DNA of 48,082 bases from Prevotella sp. (GTDB lineage: Bacteria > Bacteroidota > Bacteroidia > Bacteroidales > Bacteroidaceae). Position numbers and translations under genes: made by a program. Of the stretch, positions 22,889 through 32,541 are shown piece by piece (the stretch's first letter is position 1; every line of letters starts with the position of its first letter). A model generated the notes under the pieces. That model searched no databases. It was not told where the DNA came from and was given only the letters and a program-made list of their open reading frames with translations. The stretch is taken from the NCBI GenBank assembly GCA_016291085.1, contig JAEEVW010000028.1:1-48082 (forward strand). Reading direction: 5' to 3'.

Positions 22889-24017
22889 CATTGACAGCTA
22901 TTCTGGCGGATGGGGCCAAGTGATTATTAAATTTAGTGATGATACTGAAGTTTCACAGTCGTTTGGAGGAATTTCATCTACCACTACAGTAACTATTGAT
23001 ATTGAGAATAACGCGAAGGCTTCGGGAGTAAAGCAACTTTCTATTCAAGGTGGTACAAGCAATCCTACTATTAAGGTTAGTCGTATTTATTTGGTAAAGA
23101 AGGTCGAATACGAGGATGCTGCGAATGTTCCGTTTGCTTCTAATTTTGTAGAATACAACGATATTGCTTCATACTCTAATTCTGCAAAGGTGGAATTTAC
23201 AATCAATGCAACTATCGTAACTGATAATAAATATATCGGTTGGGGTATTGGTAAGATTCAAAGTGCTAATGGAGCAGTTAGTGTTCCTGATTTTGCTTTA
23301 AAGAACGAGGGTAATAATGTGTACACATACACTATCAAGGATTTGAGAGAGGCCATTGAAGCTCCTGCAGCAACTGAAGGCGATCTTGCAGGAAAGCAGG
23401 GACTCTTATGGAACATCTGGGGTCAAGGAAAGGACAAAGGCAATACTTTCGAACTTACAAGCATCAAGGTATATGAAGTAAAGAACCTCTGTAGTGTCAC
23501 TGTCGGCTCTGATGGCTGGACCACCTTCAGCTACAGCAAACCTATTGGTTTGGGTGGTGTCACAGCTTATTCTGCAAAGGTTATGGGTAATTATGTCAAG
23601 TTGACAAAGGTTACTGCCGCTCCTGCTAAAACAGCTGTAATCATCGAGGCTGAACCAGGAACGTATAAGATTCCTACCCTCGAAAGTGCTGCTGATTTAT
23701 CTGACAACGACCTGCTGTATTCTGATGGATCAATTACAGGCGATGGTACCATTTATGTTCTGGCAAACAAGAATAGTAAGGTTGGTTTCTATAAGCTTGC
23801 TAACGGCGTGAAAGTTCCTGCAGGTAAGGGTTATCTGAAGGTTGCTGCTGGTGCTCCTGACTTCCTTGGTTTCGGTGGTGAGACTACTGGCATTGATGAA
23901 GTAAGAGGTCAGATGGAAGATGTAAGAGGTGAGTACTACAACCTCGCTGGTCAGCGCGTAGCTCAGCCCACGAAGGGTCTGTACATCGTGAATGGTAAGA
24001 AAGTCATTTTAAAGTAA
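22887..24017 (+). pseudogene. 5'-truncated secreted beta-sandwich protein with a GLYIVNGKK C-terminus
   Basis: The frame is open from the scar onward but has no ATG, signal peptide or ribosome-binding site; a GTG at 22920 is the first start-like codon. It encodes two probable beta-sandwich modules with SGGWGQVIIKFSDDTEVSQSF and later YIGWGIGKI, each closing with a similar strand (ISRIYLVKK-type and TSIKVYEVKN). A domain with WTTFSYSKPIG and the terminal YYNLAGQRVAQPTKGLYIV end follow. The final module is common at the end of secreted Prevotella proteins and may be a sorting domain. A short tandem array lies in the linker before it. Probably non-functional. Confidence 0.68.
23894..23935 (+). 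repeat. Heptamer-period coding array before the C-terminal domain
   Basis: TGATGAA, GTAAGAG, GTCAGAT, GGAAGAT, GTAAGAG, GTGAGTA: a 7-bp rhythm with a 21-bp higher period, encoding the linker DEVRGQMEDVRGEY. It lies exactly between the body and the terminal YYNLAGQRV module. Confidence 0.7.
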
Positions 24018-24145
24018 AAGCACGCTAACGCGTGGAAATTCAACAAAATTGCCCCCAAAATTGAACAGAATATTTTGATTAATTTTGAATTAAATTTTGA
24101 ACAATTTCTCGCTGAAAGCGACTAACATAAAAAAAGAAAAAAGAT

Positions 24146-24316
24146 ATGAAGAAAACATATATTTGCCCAGAAATGGATGTTGTAGAACTGGACATGCTCC
24201 AGCCGATACTGACAGGCTCTCTGCCTTTGAACGATACTATAGAGGTAGACGATCCTGAGGATATCCTTTCTCCTGGACTGGGTATAGAGAACGAACTGTT
24301 CGGATTCGGATTCTAA
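24146..24316 (+). CDS. Small MKK...LTGS peptide (first of two relatives)
   Basis: A 56-residue frame: MKKTYICPEMDVVELDMLQP, then ILTGSLPLNDTIEVDDPEDI and a glycine/phenylalanine-rich end GFGF. It shares the layout of the peptide at 41379-41561 (MKKxY, a Pro near residue 8, MxxVE, then ILxGS). Both lie downstream of a secreted protein with the GLYIxxGKK ending. No signal peptide is visible. An I-L-x-G-S boundary followed by a polar acidic tail could be a leader/core boundary of a processed peptide, but that is speculation. A hairpin terminator follows 28 bp later. Confidence 0.6.
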   Translation: MKKTYICPEMDVVELDMLQPILTGSLPLNDTIEVDDPEDILSPGLGIENELFGFGF

Positions 24317-24343
24317 TAATCCAACAGGTTTCTAATACACCCC

Positions 24344-24378
24344 AAAGAGGCTGTGTCATCAGCGACATAGCCTCTTTT
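24344..24378 (+). terminator. Hairpin terminator after the small peptide gene
   Basis: AAAGAGGCTGTGTC pairs with GACATAGCCTCTTT (one G-U pair) across a 6-nt loop, followed by TAT-rich sequence. The remaining 80 bp before the M16 promoter is AT-rich with nothing recognised. Confidence 0.85.
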
Positions 24379-24458
24379 ATATATTAAATAACGAATATTG
24401 ATTTGTAAAAAAAGCATAATAATATATAGGTACGTGTGGGTGGAAAGAGTTTTTTTGT

Positions 24459-24466
24459 TAACTTTG
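24459..24466 (+). promoter_or_regulatory. Putative -7 box for the M16 peptidase
   Basis: TAACTTTG, 30 bp before the chosen start. No TTTG at the -33 distance. Confidence 0.55.
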
Positions 24467-24496
24467 CAGAAATTTTCCACTTTAAACCAAAAAGAA

Positions 24497-27313
24497 ATGA
24501 AACTGAAGAAAGTGTTGATGGCTGCGCTGATGTTGTTCAGCACGACAGCAATGGTGGCACAAATGCAGATGCCGCCGATTCCCATTGACCCCGATGTTCG
24601 CACGGGTAAACTGGACAATGGACTAACTTATTACATTCGTCACAACAATTGGCCTGAGCAGCGTGCTGAGTTCTATATTGCCCAGCGCGTAGGTTCTATC
24701 CAGGAGAACGACGACCAGCGTGGTCTGGCCCACTTCCTGGAGCACATGGCCTTTAACGGTTCGAAACATTTCAAGGGCAACGAACTGTTGCGCTGGTGTG
24801 AGAGCGTTGGCGTGAAGTTCGGTACTGACCTGAATGCCTATACCAGTATCGACCAGACGGTGTACAACATCAGTAATGTCCCCACCACTCGCGAGGGTAT
24901 CATCGACTCATGTATGCTGATCCTCTACGACTGGGCCGACGGTCTGCTGCTGGAGCAGGAGGAGATTGAGAAGGAGCGTGGCGTGATTCACGAGGAGTGG
25001 CGCCTGCGCACCAGTGCCCAGATGCGTATGCTGGAGCGCGACCTGCCCAAGCTGTATCCGAATTCGAAGTACGGCTATCGTATGCCTATCGGACTGATGG
25101 AGGTTATCGACAACTTCGAGCGTCCCTTCCTGCAGGCTTACTACGAGAAGTGGTACCGTCCTGACAATCAGGCCATCATCGTCGTCGGTGACGTGGATGT
25201 AGACAAGGTTGAACAGAAGATCAAGGACCTCTTCTCGCCCATTAAGTTGCCTGAGAACCGTGCACTGGTTACGACGGAACCCGTTCCTGACAATAACGAG
25301 GCGATTATCGTCATCGACAAGGATAAGGAGCAGCGCTACAACATCGTTTCGTTGATGATGAAGCACGAGTCGTTCCCCGATTCTTTGAAGGGTACGATGG
25401 CTTATATGGTTGCCGACTACATCAAGGATGCAGCCATCAGCATGTTGAACGACCGTCTGCGCGAGTATGCCGAGAAGCCCGAGAGTCCCTTCCTGCAGGC
25501 TAGTGCAGGCGACGGAGTATATCTGCTGTCTCGTTCGGTCGACGCTTTCGGACTGGATGTCCTGCCCAAGGACGGCCAGGCTGAGGCTGCCCTGACTGCT
25601 GTCCTCACCGAGGCTCGCCGTGCTGCTGAGTTTGGCTTCACTCCTACGGAGTACAACCGTTTCAAGGCCAACTATGAGAGCAATATCGACAAGCAGTATT
25701 CTAATAAAGACAAGCGTTTCAACAGCCAGTTTGTAGGTCAGTATGTGCAGCACTTCCTGAACAAAGAGCCGATTCCCAGCATTGACTACACCCATGAGAC
25801 GATGAAGCAGCTGATTCCCGTCTTGCCTCTCGAGGCTGTCAATATGGTGATGCAGGAACTGGTTTCCAAGAGCGACACCAATCTGGTGGTGCTGAACTTC
25901 AACACCGAGAAGGAGAATGGTGTATATCCTACAGAGGAGAGTCTAAAGAAAGCCATTGCCACTGCCCGTACAGCTGAGATTGAGGCTTATGTGGACAATG
26001 TGAAGGACGAGCCCCTGATGACCGAGCTGCCCAAGAAGGGTTCTATCGTGAAAGAGGTGAAGAGCGACCTCTTCGACTATACCGAGCTGACCCTTTCGAA
26101 CGGTGCTATCGTTGTGCTGAAGAAGACCGACCTGAAGAAAGACCAGGTGCTGCTGCGTGGCTATGGCTACGGTGGCAGCGGCCTGTATGGCAATGAGGAG
26201 CTGCCTAACCTGAAGATGTTTAATGACGTGATTGGAGCCAGCGGTTTGGGCAACTTCTCGCATACAGAACTGGAGAAGGCTCTGGCTGGTAAGATTGCCA
26301 GTGCTTCCATGTCGATGGACGTTTATCGCGAGTATATCAGCGGTAGCTCGACGCCGAAGGATGTGGAGACTATGCTGCAGCTGGTGTACTTGATGTTCAC
26401 CAATATCAACAAGGACCAGAAGTCGTACGATAACCTGATGCAGACCACTGAGGTACAGCTGAGAAACCGCCTGTTGCAGCCCGAGACTGTCTTCTCTGAC
26501 TCACTGACGCTGACGCTGGGTAACCACCATCCCCGTGTAAAGCCGTTTGACCTGGATGACCTGAAGAAGGTCGATTACGACCGTATTCTGCAGATTGCCA
26601 AGGAGCGTACGGCCAATGCCGCTGCCTATACGTTCGACATCGTAGGTAACTACGACGAGGAAACCATCCGTCCCCTCATCGAGCAGTATATTGGTTCGCT
26701 GCCTTCTCAGAAGAAGGTGGAGAAGTCTGCGTACATCGATACCGACTTCAAGGGTGAAGTTATCAACAGCTTCAAGCACAAGGCTGAGACTCCGAGGTCG
26801 ATTGCCGTCATGTTATGGTATACGAAAGATATACCTTTCACTTCGGAGAACAGCATCAAGGCCTCGATAGCCGGACAGATCCTGTCGATGGAGTATCTGA
26901 AGAAGATTCGTGAGGACGCCAGCGCCGCCTATACTGTAGGTGCCAGTGGAAACCTCAGCACCGACGACTTCGAGAACAGTACCACCCTCTATGTCTATTG
27001 CCCCATGAAGCCCGAGAAGGCCGATGTCGCCTTGCAGATTATGCGCGACGAGGTGCAGGCACTGACCAAGGGATGTGATCCTGACAAGTTGGCTAAGGTG
27101 AAGGAGTATATGATCAAGAATCATGCTGATCAGCTGAAGCAGAACAACTACTGGATAACGACCATCGATATGTGGCGCTATAAGGGTGTCAATTTCGACA
27201 AGGACTATGAGCAGCTGGTGAATGCCCAGACTCCTGAGAGCATCGCCGCCTTTGCCAAGGAACTGCTTAAGTCAGGCAACCGCGCAGAGGTTGTGATGAT
27301 GCCCGAAGAGTAG
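24497..27313 (+). CDS. M16 (pitrilysin-type) zinc peptidase
   Basis: A 938-residue secreted metallopeptidase. The start MKLKKVLMAALMLFSTTAMVAQ gives a signal peptide; a longer frame to 24398 reads back through the promoter. The inverted zinc motif HFLEH is at residues 79-83 and the downstream acidic ligand region is EKERGVIHEEWRL. The C-terminal half, including SYDNLMQTTEVQLRNRL, forms the second, inactive M16 module, so the length fits the two-module clamshell type. These enzymes degrade peptides in the periplasm. It has its own promoter and terminator. Confidence 0.92.
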   Translation: MKLKKVLMAALMLFSTTAMVAQMQMPPIPIDPDVRTGKLDNGLTYYIRHNNWPEQRAEFYIAQRVGSIQENDDQRGLAHFLEHMAFNGSKHFKGNELLRWCESVGVKFGTDLNAYTSIDQTVYNISNVPTTREGIIDSCMLILYDWADGLLLEQEEIEKERGVIHEEWRLRTSAQMRMLERDLPKLYPNSKYGYRMPIGLMEVIDNFERPFLQAYYEKWYRPDNQAIIVVGDVDVDKVEQKIKDLFSPIKLPENRALVTTEPVPDNNEAIIVIDKDKEQRYNIVSLMMKHESFPDSLKGTMAYMVADYIKDAAISMLNDRLREYAEKPESPFLQASAGDGVYLLSRSVDAFGLDVLPKDGQAEAALTAVLTEARRAAEFGFTPTEYNRFKANYESNIDKQYSNKDKRFNSQFVGQYVQHFLNKEPIPSIDYTHETMKQLIPVLPLEAVNMVMQELVSKSDTNLVVLNFNTEKENGVYPTEESLKKAIATARTAEIEAYVDNVKDEPLMTELPKKGSIVKEVKSDLFDYTELTLSNGAIVVLKKTDLKKDQVLLRGYGYGGSGLYGNEELPNLKMFNDVIGASGLGNFSHTELEKALAGKIASASMSMDVYREYISGSSTPKDVETMLQLVYLMFTNINKDQKSYDNLMQTTEVQLRNRLLQPETVFSDSLTLTLGNHHPRVKPFDLDDLKKVDYDRILQIAKERTANAAAYTFDIVGNYDEETIRPLIEQYIGSLPSQKKVEKSAYIDTDFKGEVINSFKHKAETPRSIAVMLWYTKDIPFTSENSIKASIAGQILSMEYLKKIREDASAAYTVGASGNLSTDDFENSTTLYVYCPMKPEKADVALQIMRDEVQALTKGCDPDKLAKVKEYMIKNHADQLKQNNYWITTIDMWRYKGVNFDKDYEQLVNAQTPESIAAFAKELLKSGNRAEVVMMPEE

Positions 27314-27334
27314 TTTTTATTGCTAATTCATAAA

Positions 27335-27369
27335 AAAACGGCCTACTCTCATGAAGTGTAGGCCGTTTT
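27335..27369 (+). terminator. Hairpin terminator after the M16 gene
   Basis: AAAACGGCCTAC (27335-27346) pairs with GTAGGCCGTTTT (27358-27369) across an 11-nt loop, followed by ATTTT. Confidence 0.9.
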
Positions 27370-27371
27370 AT

Positions 27372-27402
27372 TTTGCTATGTGGCAAAAAGTGTGTACCTT
27401 TG
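27372..27402 (+). promoter_or_regulatory. Putative metK promoter
   Basis: TTTG (27372-27375), 19 bp, TACCTTTG (27395-27402); the start codon is 15 bp further on, so there is no room for a leader riboswitch. Confidence 0.8.
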
Positions 27403-27417
27403 CAAAAAATTTTGGAT

Positions 27418-28674
27418 ATGAGTTATTTGTTTTCATCAGAATCAGTGTCCGAAGGCCATCCTGATAAAGTGGCCGACCAGATAAGCGACGCTATTCTCGA
27501 CCAGTTTCTGGCTTACGACGAACATGCCCGTGTGGCTTGTGAGTCGTTTGTCACTACAGGTCAGGTAGTGCTGATGGGTGAGGTGCGCAGTGAGGTGTAT
27601 ATCGACCTGCAGACCATCGCCCGCAATACCATCAAGAAGATTGGCTATACGAAGGCGGAGTATCAGTTTGACGGCAATTCGTGTGGTATCCTGACAGCCA
27701 TTCACGAGCAGAGTGAAGACATCAATCGCGGTGTCGATAACGGCGACGAAGACGAACAGGGTGCTGGCGACCAGGGCATGATGTTCGGCTATGCCACTAA
27801 CGAGACAGAGAACCTGATGCCTGTGTCGCTCGACTTGGCTCACCTCATCATGCGCACCTTGGCGGAAATCCGTAAGGAAGGCAAGGTGATGACCTATCTG
27901 CGCCCTGATGCCAAGAGTCAGGTGACGGTGCAGTATAGCGACGCGGGTATTCCCGAGCGTATCGATACCATCGTGGTATCCACGCAGCACGATGAGTTCG
28001 ACGAGGACGAGAAGATGCTCGCCAAGATCAAGGACGACGTCATCAACATCCTGATTCCCCGTGTCAAGCAGAAGATCCACTCTGAAAGTGTGTTGTCGCT
28101 GTTCGGCAACGACATTAAATACTACGTGAATCCGACAGGTAAGTTTGTGATTGGCGGACCTCATGGCGATACAGGTCTGACGGGTCGTAAGATCATCGTC
28201 GACACCTATGGTGGCAAGGGCGCCCATGGTGGCGGCGCCTTCTCGGGCAAGGACTCATCGAAGGTAGACCGTAGTGCCGCCTATGCCGCACGACATATTG
28301 CCAAGAATATGGTGGCTGCAGGGGTGGCTGACGAGATGCTCGTTCAGGTGAGCTATGCCATTGGTGTGGCCAAGCCCATGAACATTTATGTGAACACCTA
28401 TGGCCGCTCGCGTGTAAACATGACCGATGGCGAGATTGCCCAGAAGATTGAACAGCTCTTCGACCTGCGTCCGAAAGCTATCGAACGCACGTTGAAGCTG
28501 CGCCAGCCCATGTATCTCGAAACGGCTGCCTATGGTCATATGGGGCGTCAGTCGGAGGTGGTAAAGAAGACCTTCACCAGCCGGTATCATGAGACCAAAA
28601 CGATCGATGTGGAGTTGTTTACATGGGAGAAACGGGATAGGGTAGACGATATCAAACGGGCATTTGGTATCTAA
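27418..28674 (+). CDS. metK: S-adenosylmethionine synthetase
   Basis: The enzyme makes SAM from methionine and ATP in the cytosol. The 418 residues include EGHPDK near residue 12, [12 protein letters not shown], then [20 protein letters not shown] and [19 protein letters not shown], all family hallmarks. The start at [10 protein letters not shown] fits the promoter position; a longer frame would begin before it. It begins the conserved Bacteroidetes series metK, DUF4271, hemD, rnpA, yidD, tyrS, with short gaps throughout. Confidence 0.97.
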   Translation: MSYLFSSESVSEGHPDKVADQISDAILDQFLAYDEHARVACESFVTTGQVVLMGEVRSEVYIDLQTIARNTIKKIGYTKAEYQFDGNSCGILTAIHEQSEDINRGVDNGDEDEQGAGDQGMMFGYATNETENLMPVSLDLAHLIMRTLAEIRKEGKVMTYLRPDAKSQVTVQYSDAGIPERIDTIVVSTQHDEFDEDEKMLAKIKDDVINILIPRVKQKIHSESVLSLFGNDIKYYVNPTGKFVIGGPHGDTGLTGRKIIVDTYGGKGAHGGGAFSGKDSSKVDRSAAYAARHIAKNMVAAGVADEMLVQVSYAIGVAKPMNIYVNTYGRSRVNMTDGEIAQKIEQLFDLRPKAIERTLKLRQPMYLETAAYGHMGRQSEVVKKTFTSRYHETKTIDVELFTWEKRDRVDDIKRAFGI

Positions 28675-28690
28675 GTTCTCATCATTGATA

Positions 28691-29713
28691 ATGGCACTGC
28701 AGCAAGAAAGCGTTTTCGGACAAGAGGGTGGTGGTGTACAGGGGGATTCCGCTGTTCACCACCATACTGTACTGACACCCAAAATGGTGCTCAGCTGGTT
28801 GCCCAAGAGCGCTACTCCTGCCCAGCAGGACTCGGCTATTCAAGCACATTTCAAGCCTTCGGAGATTCGATGGAGCAGTCGTCCTGACACCCTTCACTTG
28901 CCTGGTCACGACAAGGGGCACAATATGATGGATGTTAACTTGCCCCAGTATTATCGGGAGGGCTTCTTTTCTAAGGACTCACTGTTTCATCCAGAACTGC
29001 CCGGAGGACGCTATGGCGTGCCTGGAGACCCCGTTCCTTATTCGGTACAACACGATAACGTCATTGTCTCGCTGCTATTGCTGTTGTTTGTTTTGGCAAC
29101 GATAGCATTCTCAAATACAAGGAATTTCGTCGTACGCCAGACGAAGAACTTTTTCAATACCAACCGAGAAGGCCTGACGGAAATCACAGAAACGGCTGTG
29201 GAGATTCGTTTCCAGACGTTCCTGGCCTTCTTGAACTGCCTGCTTCTGGCGATACTATTCTATTTCTATACACTCCACTTTATTGGTGAAACTTTTCTTC
29301 TAGACTCCCAATATCATCTGATTGCCATCTTCCTGGGAATATCGGTTGTCTATTTCCTGGTGAAATCCTTGTTGTATACGATAGTCAACATGGTGTTCTT
29401 TGATGGTAAAAAGAACCGACAATGGATGAGGTCTTTTCTTTACATTTCCTCTGTCGAAGGTGCATTGCTCTTCCCCTTGGTTGTCATATGGACATTTTTC
29501 AATATATCTATCCGAAATGCTGTGATTTATGTCCTGATAGTCTTGGCAATCGTTAAAATTTTGGAGCTTTTTAAGTGTTTTCTTATCTTTTTCCGACAAA
29601 ATGTCGTTAAATTGCAGATTATTTTGTACTTTTGCACCCTCGAAATCATACCTTTGCTCCTTTTTTGGGGTGCGTTGGTGTTTACGGCAAATAGTTTGAA
29701 AATAAATTTTTAG
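28691..29713 (+). CDS. DUF4271 family membrane protein
   Basis: A 340-residue inner-membrane protein. The first 125 residues are soluble and polar, with several histidines and prolines. About seven hydrophobic segments follow (NVIVSLLLLLFVLATIAF, FLAFLNCLLLAILFYFYTL, YHLIAIFLGISVVYFLV and others). Family DUF4271 is recognised mainly by this topology and by its position between metK and hemD, a conserved Bacteroidetes arrangement. It has no known function. The start MALQQESVFG lies 16 bp after metK. Confidence 0.8.
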   Translation: MALQQESVFGQEGGGVQGDSAVHHHTVLTPKMVLSWLPKSATPAQQDSAIQAHFKPSEIRWSSRPDTLHLPGHDKGHNMMDVNLPQYYREGFFSKDSLFHPELPGGRYGVPGDPVPYSVQHDNVIVSLLLLLFVLATIAFSNTRNFVVRQTKNFFNTNREGLTEITETAVEIRFQTFLAFLNCLLLAILFYFYTLHFIGETFLLDSQYHLIAIFLGISVVYFLVKSLLYTIVNMVFFDGKKNRQWMRSFLYISSVEGALLFPLVVIWTFFNISIRNAVIYVLIVLAIVKILELFKCFLIFFRQNVVKLQIILYFCTLEIIPLLLFWGALVFTANSLKINF

Positions 29714-29720
29714 GACAAGA

Positions 29721-30473
29721 ATGATAAAGAAGATTTTGGTTTCACAACCTAAACCGTCAAGCGAGAAATCGCCTTATTTTGACATTGCCTCTAGATTTGG
29801 TGTAGAACTGGTGTTTCGCCCGTTCATCAAGGTTGAGGGAATCTCTGCCAAGGAATTCCGCACACAGAAGGTGAATATTCTCGACTATACAGCTATTGTA
29901 TTCACCTCGCGCCATGCTATCGATCATTTCTTCACACTGGCCAAGGAAATGCGCCTGGCTATTCCTGAGGATATGAAGTATTTCTGCGTCACAGAGACTA
30001 TTTCGTTGTATATCCAGAAATATGTGCAGTATCGCAAGCGTAAGGTGTTCTTCGGAACGACGGGTAAGATTGACGATCTTGTTCCTACGATGGCAAAGCA
30101 TAAGGCTGAGAAATACCTTGTCCCCATGAGCGACGTTCACAATGACGCTATCGCCCAGATGCTTGACGCCAAGAAGTTGAATCATTGTGAGTGTGTGATG
30201 TATCGTACCGTCAGCAATGACTTTACTCCTGAGGAAGTGAAGACGTTCGACTACGACATGCTCGTGTTCTTTAGTCCTGCCGGTATTGAGGCGTTGACCA
30301 AGAATTTCCCCGGTTTCAAGCAGGGTGACATTGCTATTGCCACTTTTGGCCCAGCTACTGCAAAGGCTGCTCGCGACGCAGGCCTGCGCCTCGACTTGGA
30401 GGCCCCCACGGAGAAGTATCCTTCGATGACGGGAGCTCTGCAGCACTATTTGCTCGAAACCCAAGAAGATTAA
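29721..30473 (+). CDS. hemD: Uroporphyrinogen-III synthase
   Basis: The 250-residue cytosolic enzyme closes hydroxymethylbilane to uroporphyrinogen III in heme and corrinoid synthesis. The two-domain HemD layout is visible: KILVSQPKPSSEKSPYFDIA at the start, YTAIVFTSRHAIDHFF, then DMLVFFSPAGIEALTKNF and IATFGPATAKAARDAG. It begins 7 bp after the DUF4271 gene. In the Bacteroidetes series the two are constant neighbours. Confidence 0.88.
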   Translation: MIKKILVSQPKPSSEKSPYFDIASRFGVELVFRPFIKVEGISAKEFRTQKVNILDYTAIVFTSRHAIDHFFTLAKEMRLAIPEDMKYFCVTETISLYIQKYVQYRKRKVFFGTTGKIDDLVPTMAKHKAEKYLVPMSDVHNDAIAQMLDAKKLNHCECVMYRTVSNDFTPEEVKTFDYDMLVFFSPAGIEALTKNFPGFKQGDIAIATFGPATAKAARDAGLRLDLEAPTEKYPSMTGALQHYLLETQED

Positions 30474-30491
30474 CCCAAGCTTTACGCGACA

Positions 30492-30878
30492 ATGATAGCT
30501 CCTTGTCTGAAGAAGCGGGAGCGCATGGTCAGCCAGAAGCTGATAGATACGCTCTTTGGAGGAGGATGTAGCCAGTCGATGGCTGCATTTCCGTTAAGAG
30601 CAGTATATATTAAAAAGGAACGCGCGCAAGGCGATGCACCTGTTCAGATTCTCGTCAGCGTTCCTAAGAAACGGATTAAGCATGCCGTAGACAGAAATCG
30701 TGTGAAACGTCAGGTTCGTGAAGCCTTTCGTCAGCACAAACAACTGCTGTATGAGGCACTGGCAGAGCACGAACAACTGTTGCTGGCGTTTATTTGGTTG
30801 TCAGACGAACATCGCCCTTCAAGGGACGTGGAGTCAAGAGTGGTCGGATTGATGCAAAGAATGGCAGAAAAGCTATGA
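30492..30878 (+). CDS. rnpA: Ribonuclease P protein component
   Basis: A 128-residue basic protein that binds the RNase P RNA and helps mature tRNA 5' ends. The family's RNR motif appears as [15 protein letters not shown], preceded by [13 protein letters not shown], and the N-terminus has LKKRERM. The stop overlaps the yidD start (ATGA). The rnpA-yidD pair is widely conserved in bacteria; here it is in the Bacteroidetes hemD-rnpA-yidD-tyrS setting instead of beside rpmH. Confidence 0.94.
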   Translation: MIAPCLKKRERMVSQKLIDTLFGGGCSQSMAAFPLRAVYIKKERAQGDAPVQILVSVPKKRIKHAVDRNRVKRQVREAFRQHKQLLYEALAEHEQLLLAFIWLSDEHRPSRDVESRVVGLMQRMAEKL

Positions 30879-31117
30879 AGACCTTGTTCCATTACCTGTC
30901 GCGAACGATAGCGTGGCTGCTGATTCTGCCCATCCGGTTCTATCAGATCTGCATATCACCACTGCTTGGCCCGTCTTGCCGTTTTACACCGACCTGTAGC
31001 GAGTACGCTCGCCAGGCATTGTTAAAACACGGTCCGATAAAGGGACTCTATCTCGCCATCTGGCGAATCTTAAGATGTAACCCATGGGGTGGCTCGGGCT
31101 ATGACCCGGTGCCGTAA
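30875..31117 (+). CDS. yidD: Membrane protein insertion efficiency factor
   Basis: An 80-residue protein that assists YidC-mediated membrane insertion. The diagnostic core is [20 protein letters not shown], with [18 protein letters not shown] at the end, and an amphipathic N-terminus. The start overlaps the rnpA stop by 4 bp (ATGA), so a longer frame beginning at 30794 inside rnpA was rejected. Confidence 0.95.
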   Translation: MKTLFHYLSRTIAWLLILPIRFYQICISPLLGPSCRFTPTCSEYARQALLKHGPIKGLYLAIWRILRCNPWGGSGYDPVP

Positions 31118-31137
31118 GGCTTCAAAGCATCGAAAGG

Positions 31138-31177
31138 TCGTAATATCGTAATAACGTAATAACGAAATATCGAAAAG
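31138..31177. repeat. Octamer array between yidD and tyrS
   Basis: Five 8-bp units: TCGTAATA, TCGTAATA, ACGTAATA, ACGAAATA, TCGAAAAG. It occupies most of the 69-bp gap. Confidence 0.83.
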
Positions 31178-31186
31178 AACATTAAT

Positions 31187-32485
31187 ATGAAGAAGAACTT
31201 TGTTGAAGAACTGAAATGGCGCGGCATGCTGGCACAGATGATGCCTGGCACAGAAGAGCTGCTCCAGAAAGAAATGGTAACAGCCTATTTGGGAACAGAT
31301 CCTACGGCCGACTCTCTGCATATCGGCCACCTCTGTGGTATCATGATGCTGCGTCACCTGCAGCGTTGCGGTCACAAGCCCATCATCCTGGTGGGTGGTG
31401 CTACCGGTATGATTGGCGATCCTTCTGGCAAGTCGCAGGAGCGTAACCTGCTGAACGAAGAGACGCTGCGTCACAATCAGGAGTGCATCAAGGCTCAGGT
31501 GTCGAAGTTCCTCGACTTCGAGTCGAAGGATGCCAACGCAGCAGAGATGGTCAACAATTACGACTGGATGAAGGACTTTACGTTCTTGGACTTTGCCCGT
31601 GAGGTGGGTAAGCATATCACGGTGAACTATATGATGGCTAAAGACAGCGTGCAGCAGCGCCTGAATGGTACAGCTCGCGACGGTCTGAGCTTTACAGAAT
31701 TCACCTACCAGTTGTTGCAGGGCTACGACTTCCTCTATCTCTACCAGCATAAGAACTGTAAGTTGCAGTTGGGTGGTAACGACCAGTGGGGTAACATCAC
31801 TACTGGTACCGAGCTTATCCGCCGTACGCTGGGCTATGAGAACGAGGCCTTCGCGCTGACCTGTCCGCTGATTACCAAGAGCGACGGCAAGAAGTTCGGT
31901 AAGACCGAGAGTGGAAACATCTGGCTCGATCCCAAGCGCACCACGCCGTATAAGTTCTATCAGTTCTGGCTCAACGTCAGCGACGACGATGCCGAGAAGT
32001 ACATCAAGATCTTTACCTCGTTGGAGAAGGAAGTGATTGATGCCCTCGTTGAGGAGCACAAGCAGGACCCTGGCCGTCGTGTGCTGCAGAAGCGTCTGGC
32101 TGAGGAAGTTACTGTCATGGTACACTCGCAGGAGGCCCTTGATGCTGCTATCGAAGCTTCTAATCTGCTCTTTGGCAAGTCTACCAAGGAAGGATTGGAG
32201 AAACTCGACGAGCAGACATTCCTCGATGTCTTCGATGGTGTTCCCCAGTTCGAGATTTCAAAGGATCAGCTGAATCAGCCCGCTATCGAGCTCTTCACCA
32301 CTGTCGCTCCCGTATTCCCCTCAAAGGGTGAAATGCGCAAGATGGTGCAGGGTGGTGGTGTCTCGCTGAACAAGGAGAAACTGACCGACCAGAATCGTCC
32401 CGTTACCGCTGATGACCTCATCGACGGCAAGTATCTTTTGGCTCAGAAGGGCAAGAAGAACTACTACTTGTTAATCGTAAAGTAA
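31187..32485 (+). CDS. tyrS: Tyrosyl-tRNA synthetase
   Basis: A 432-residue class I synthetase that charges tRNA-Tyr. The ATP-binding HIGH motif is [10 protein letters not shown], and tyrosine-binding residues lie in [20 protein letters not shown]. The KMSKS-loop equivalent is KFGKT instead of the more usual KFGKS; Thr for Ser is conservative. The C-terminal 80 residues form an S4-type RNA-binding domain ([11 protein letters not shown]). It ends the metK-tyrS gene series. Confidence 0.95.
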   Translation: MKKNFVEELKWRGMLAQMMPGTEELLQKEMVTAYLGTDPTADSLHIGHLCGIMMLRHLQRCGHKPIILVGGATGMIGDPSGKSQERNLLNEETLRHNQECIKAQVSKFLDFESKDANAAEMVNNYDWMKDFTFLDFAREVGKHITVNYMMAKDSVQQRLNGTARDGLSFTEFTYQLLQGYDFLYLYQHKNCKLQLGGNDQWGNITTGTELIRRTLGYENEAFALTCPLITKSDGKKFGKTESGNIWLDPKRTTPYKFYQFWLNVSDDDAEKYIKIFTSLEKEVIDALVEEHKQDPGRRVLQKRLAEEVTVMVHSQEALDAAIEASNLLFGKSTKEGLEKLDEQTFLDVFDGVPQFEISKDQLNQPAIELFTTVAPVFPSKGEMRKMVQGGGVSLNKEKLTDQNRPVTADDLIDGKYLLAQKGKKNYYLLIVK

Positions 32486-32501
32486 TATTTGGCTGCAAAA
32501 T

Positions 32502-32532
32502 TTTGGTACTTCAAAATATTTTTGTACCTTTG
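32502..32532 (+). promoter_or_regulatory. Promoter of tRNA-Gln
   Basis: TTTG (32502-32505), 19 bp, TACCTTTG (32525-32532), with the tRNA 5' end 9 bp after the -7 box. Confidence 0.8.
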
Positions 32533-32541
32533 CAGCCACAT

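Noticed and set aside
22712..24017. One gene with a programmed frameshift joining the two halves
   Set aside because: The two halves belong to different kinds of protein (membrane regulator and secreted beta-sandwich protein), and no slippery sequence is visible; a deletion scar is simpler.
27370..27417. SAM riboswitch in front of metK
   Set aside because: Only 15 bp separate the -7 box from the start codon, far too short for an aptamer.
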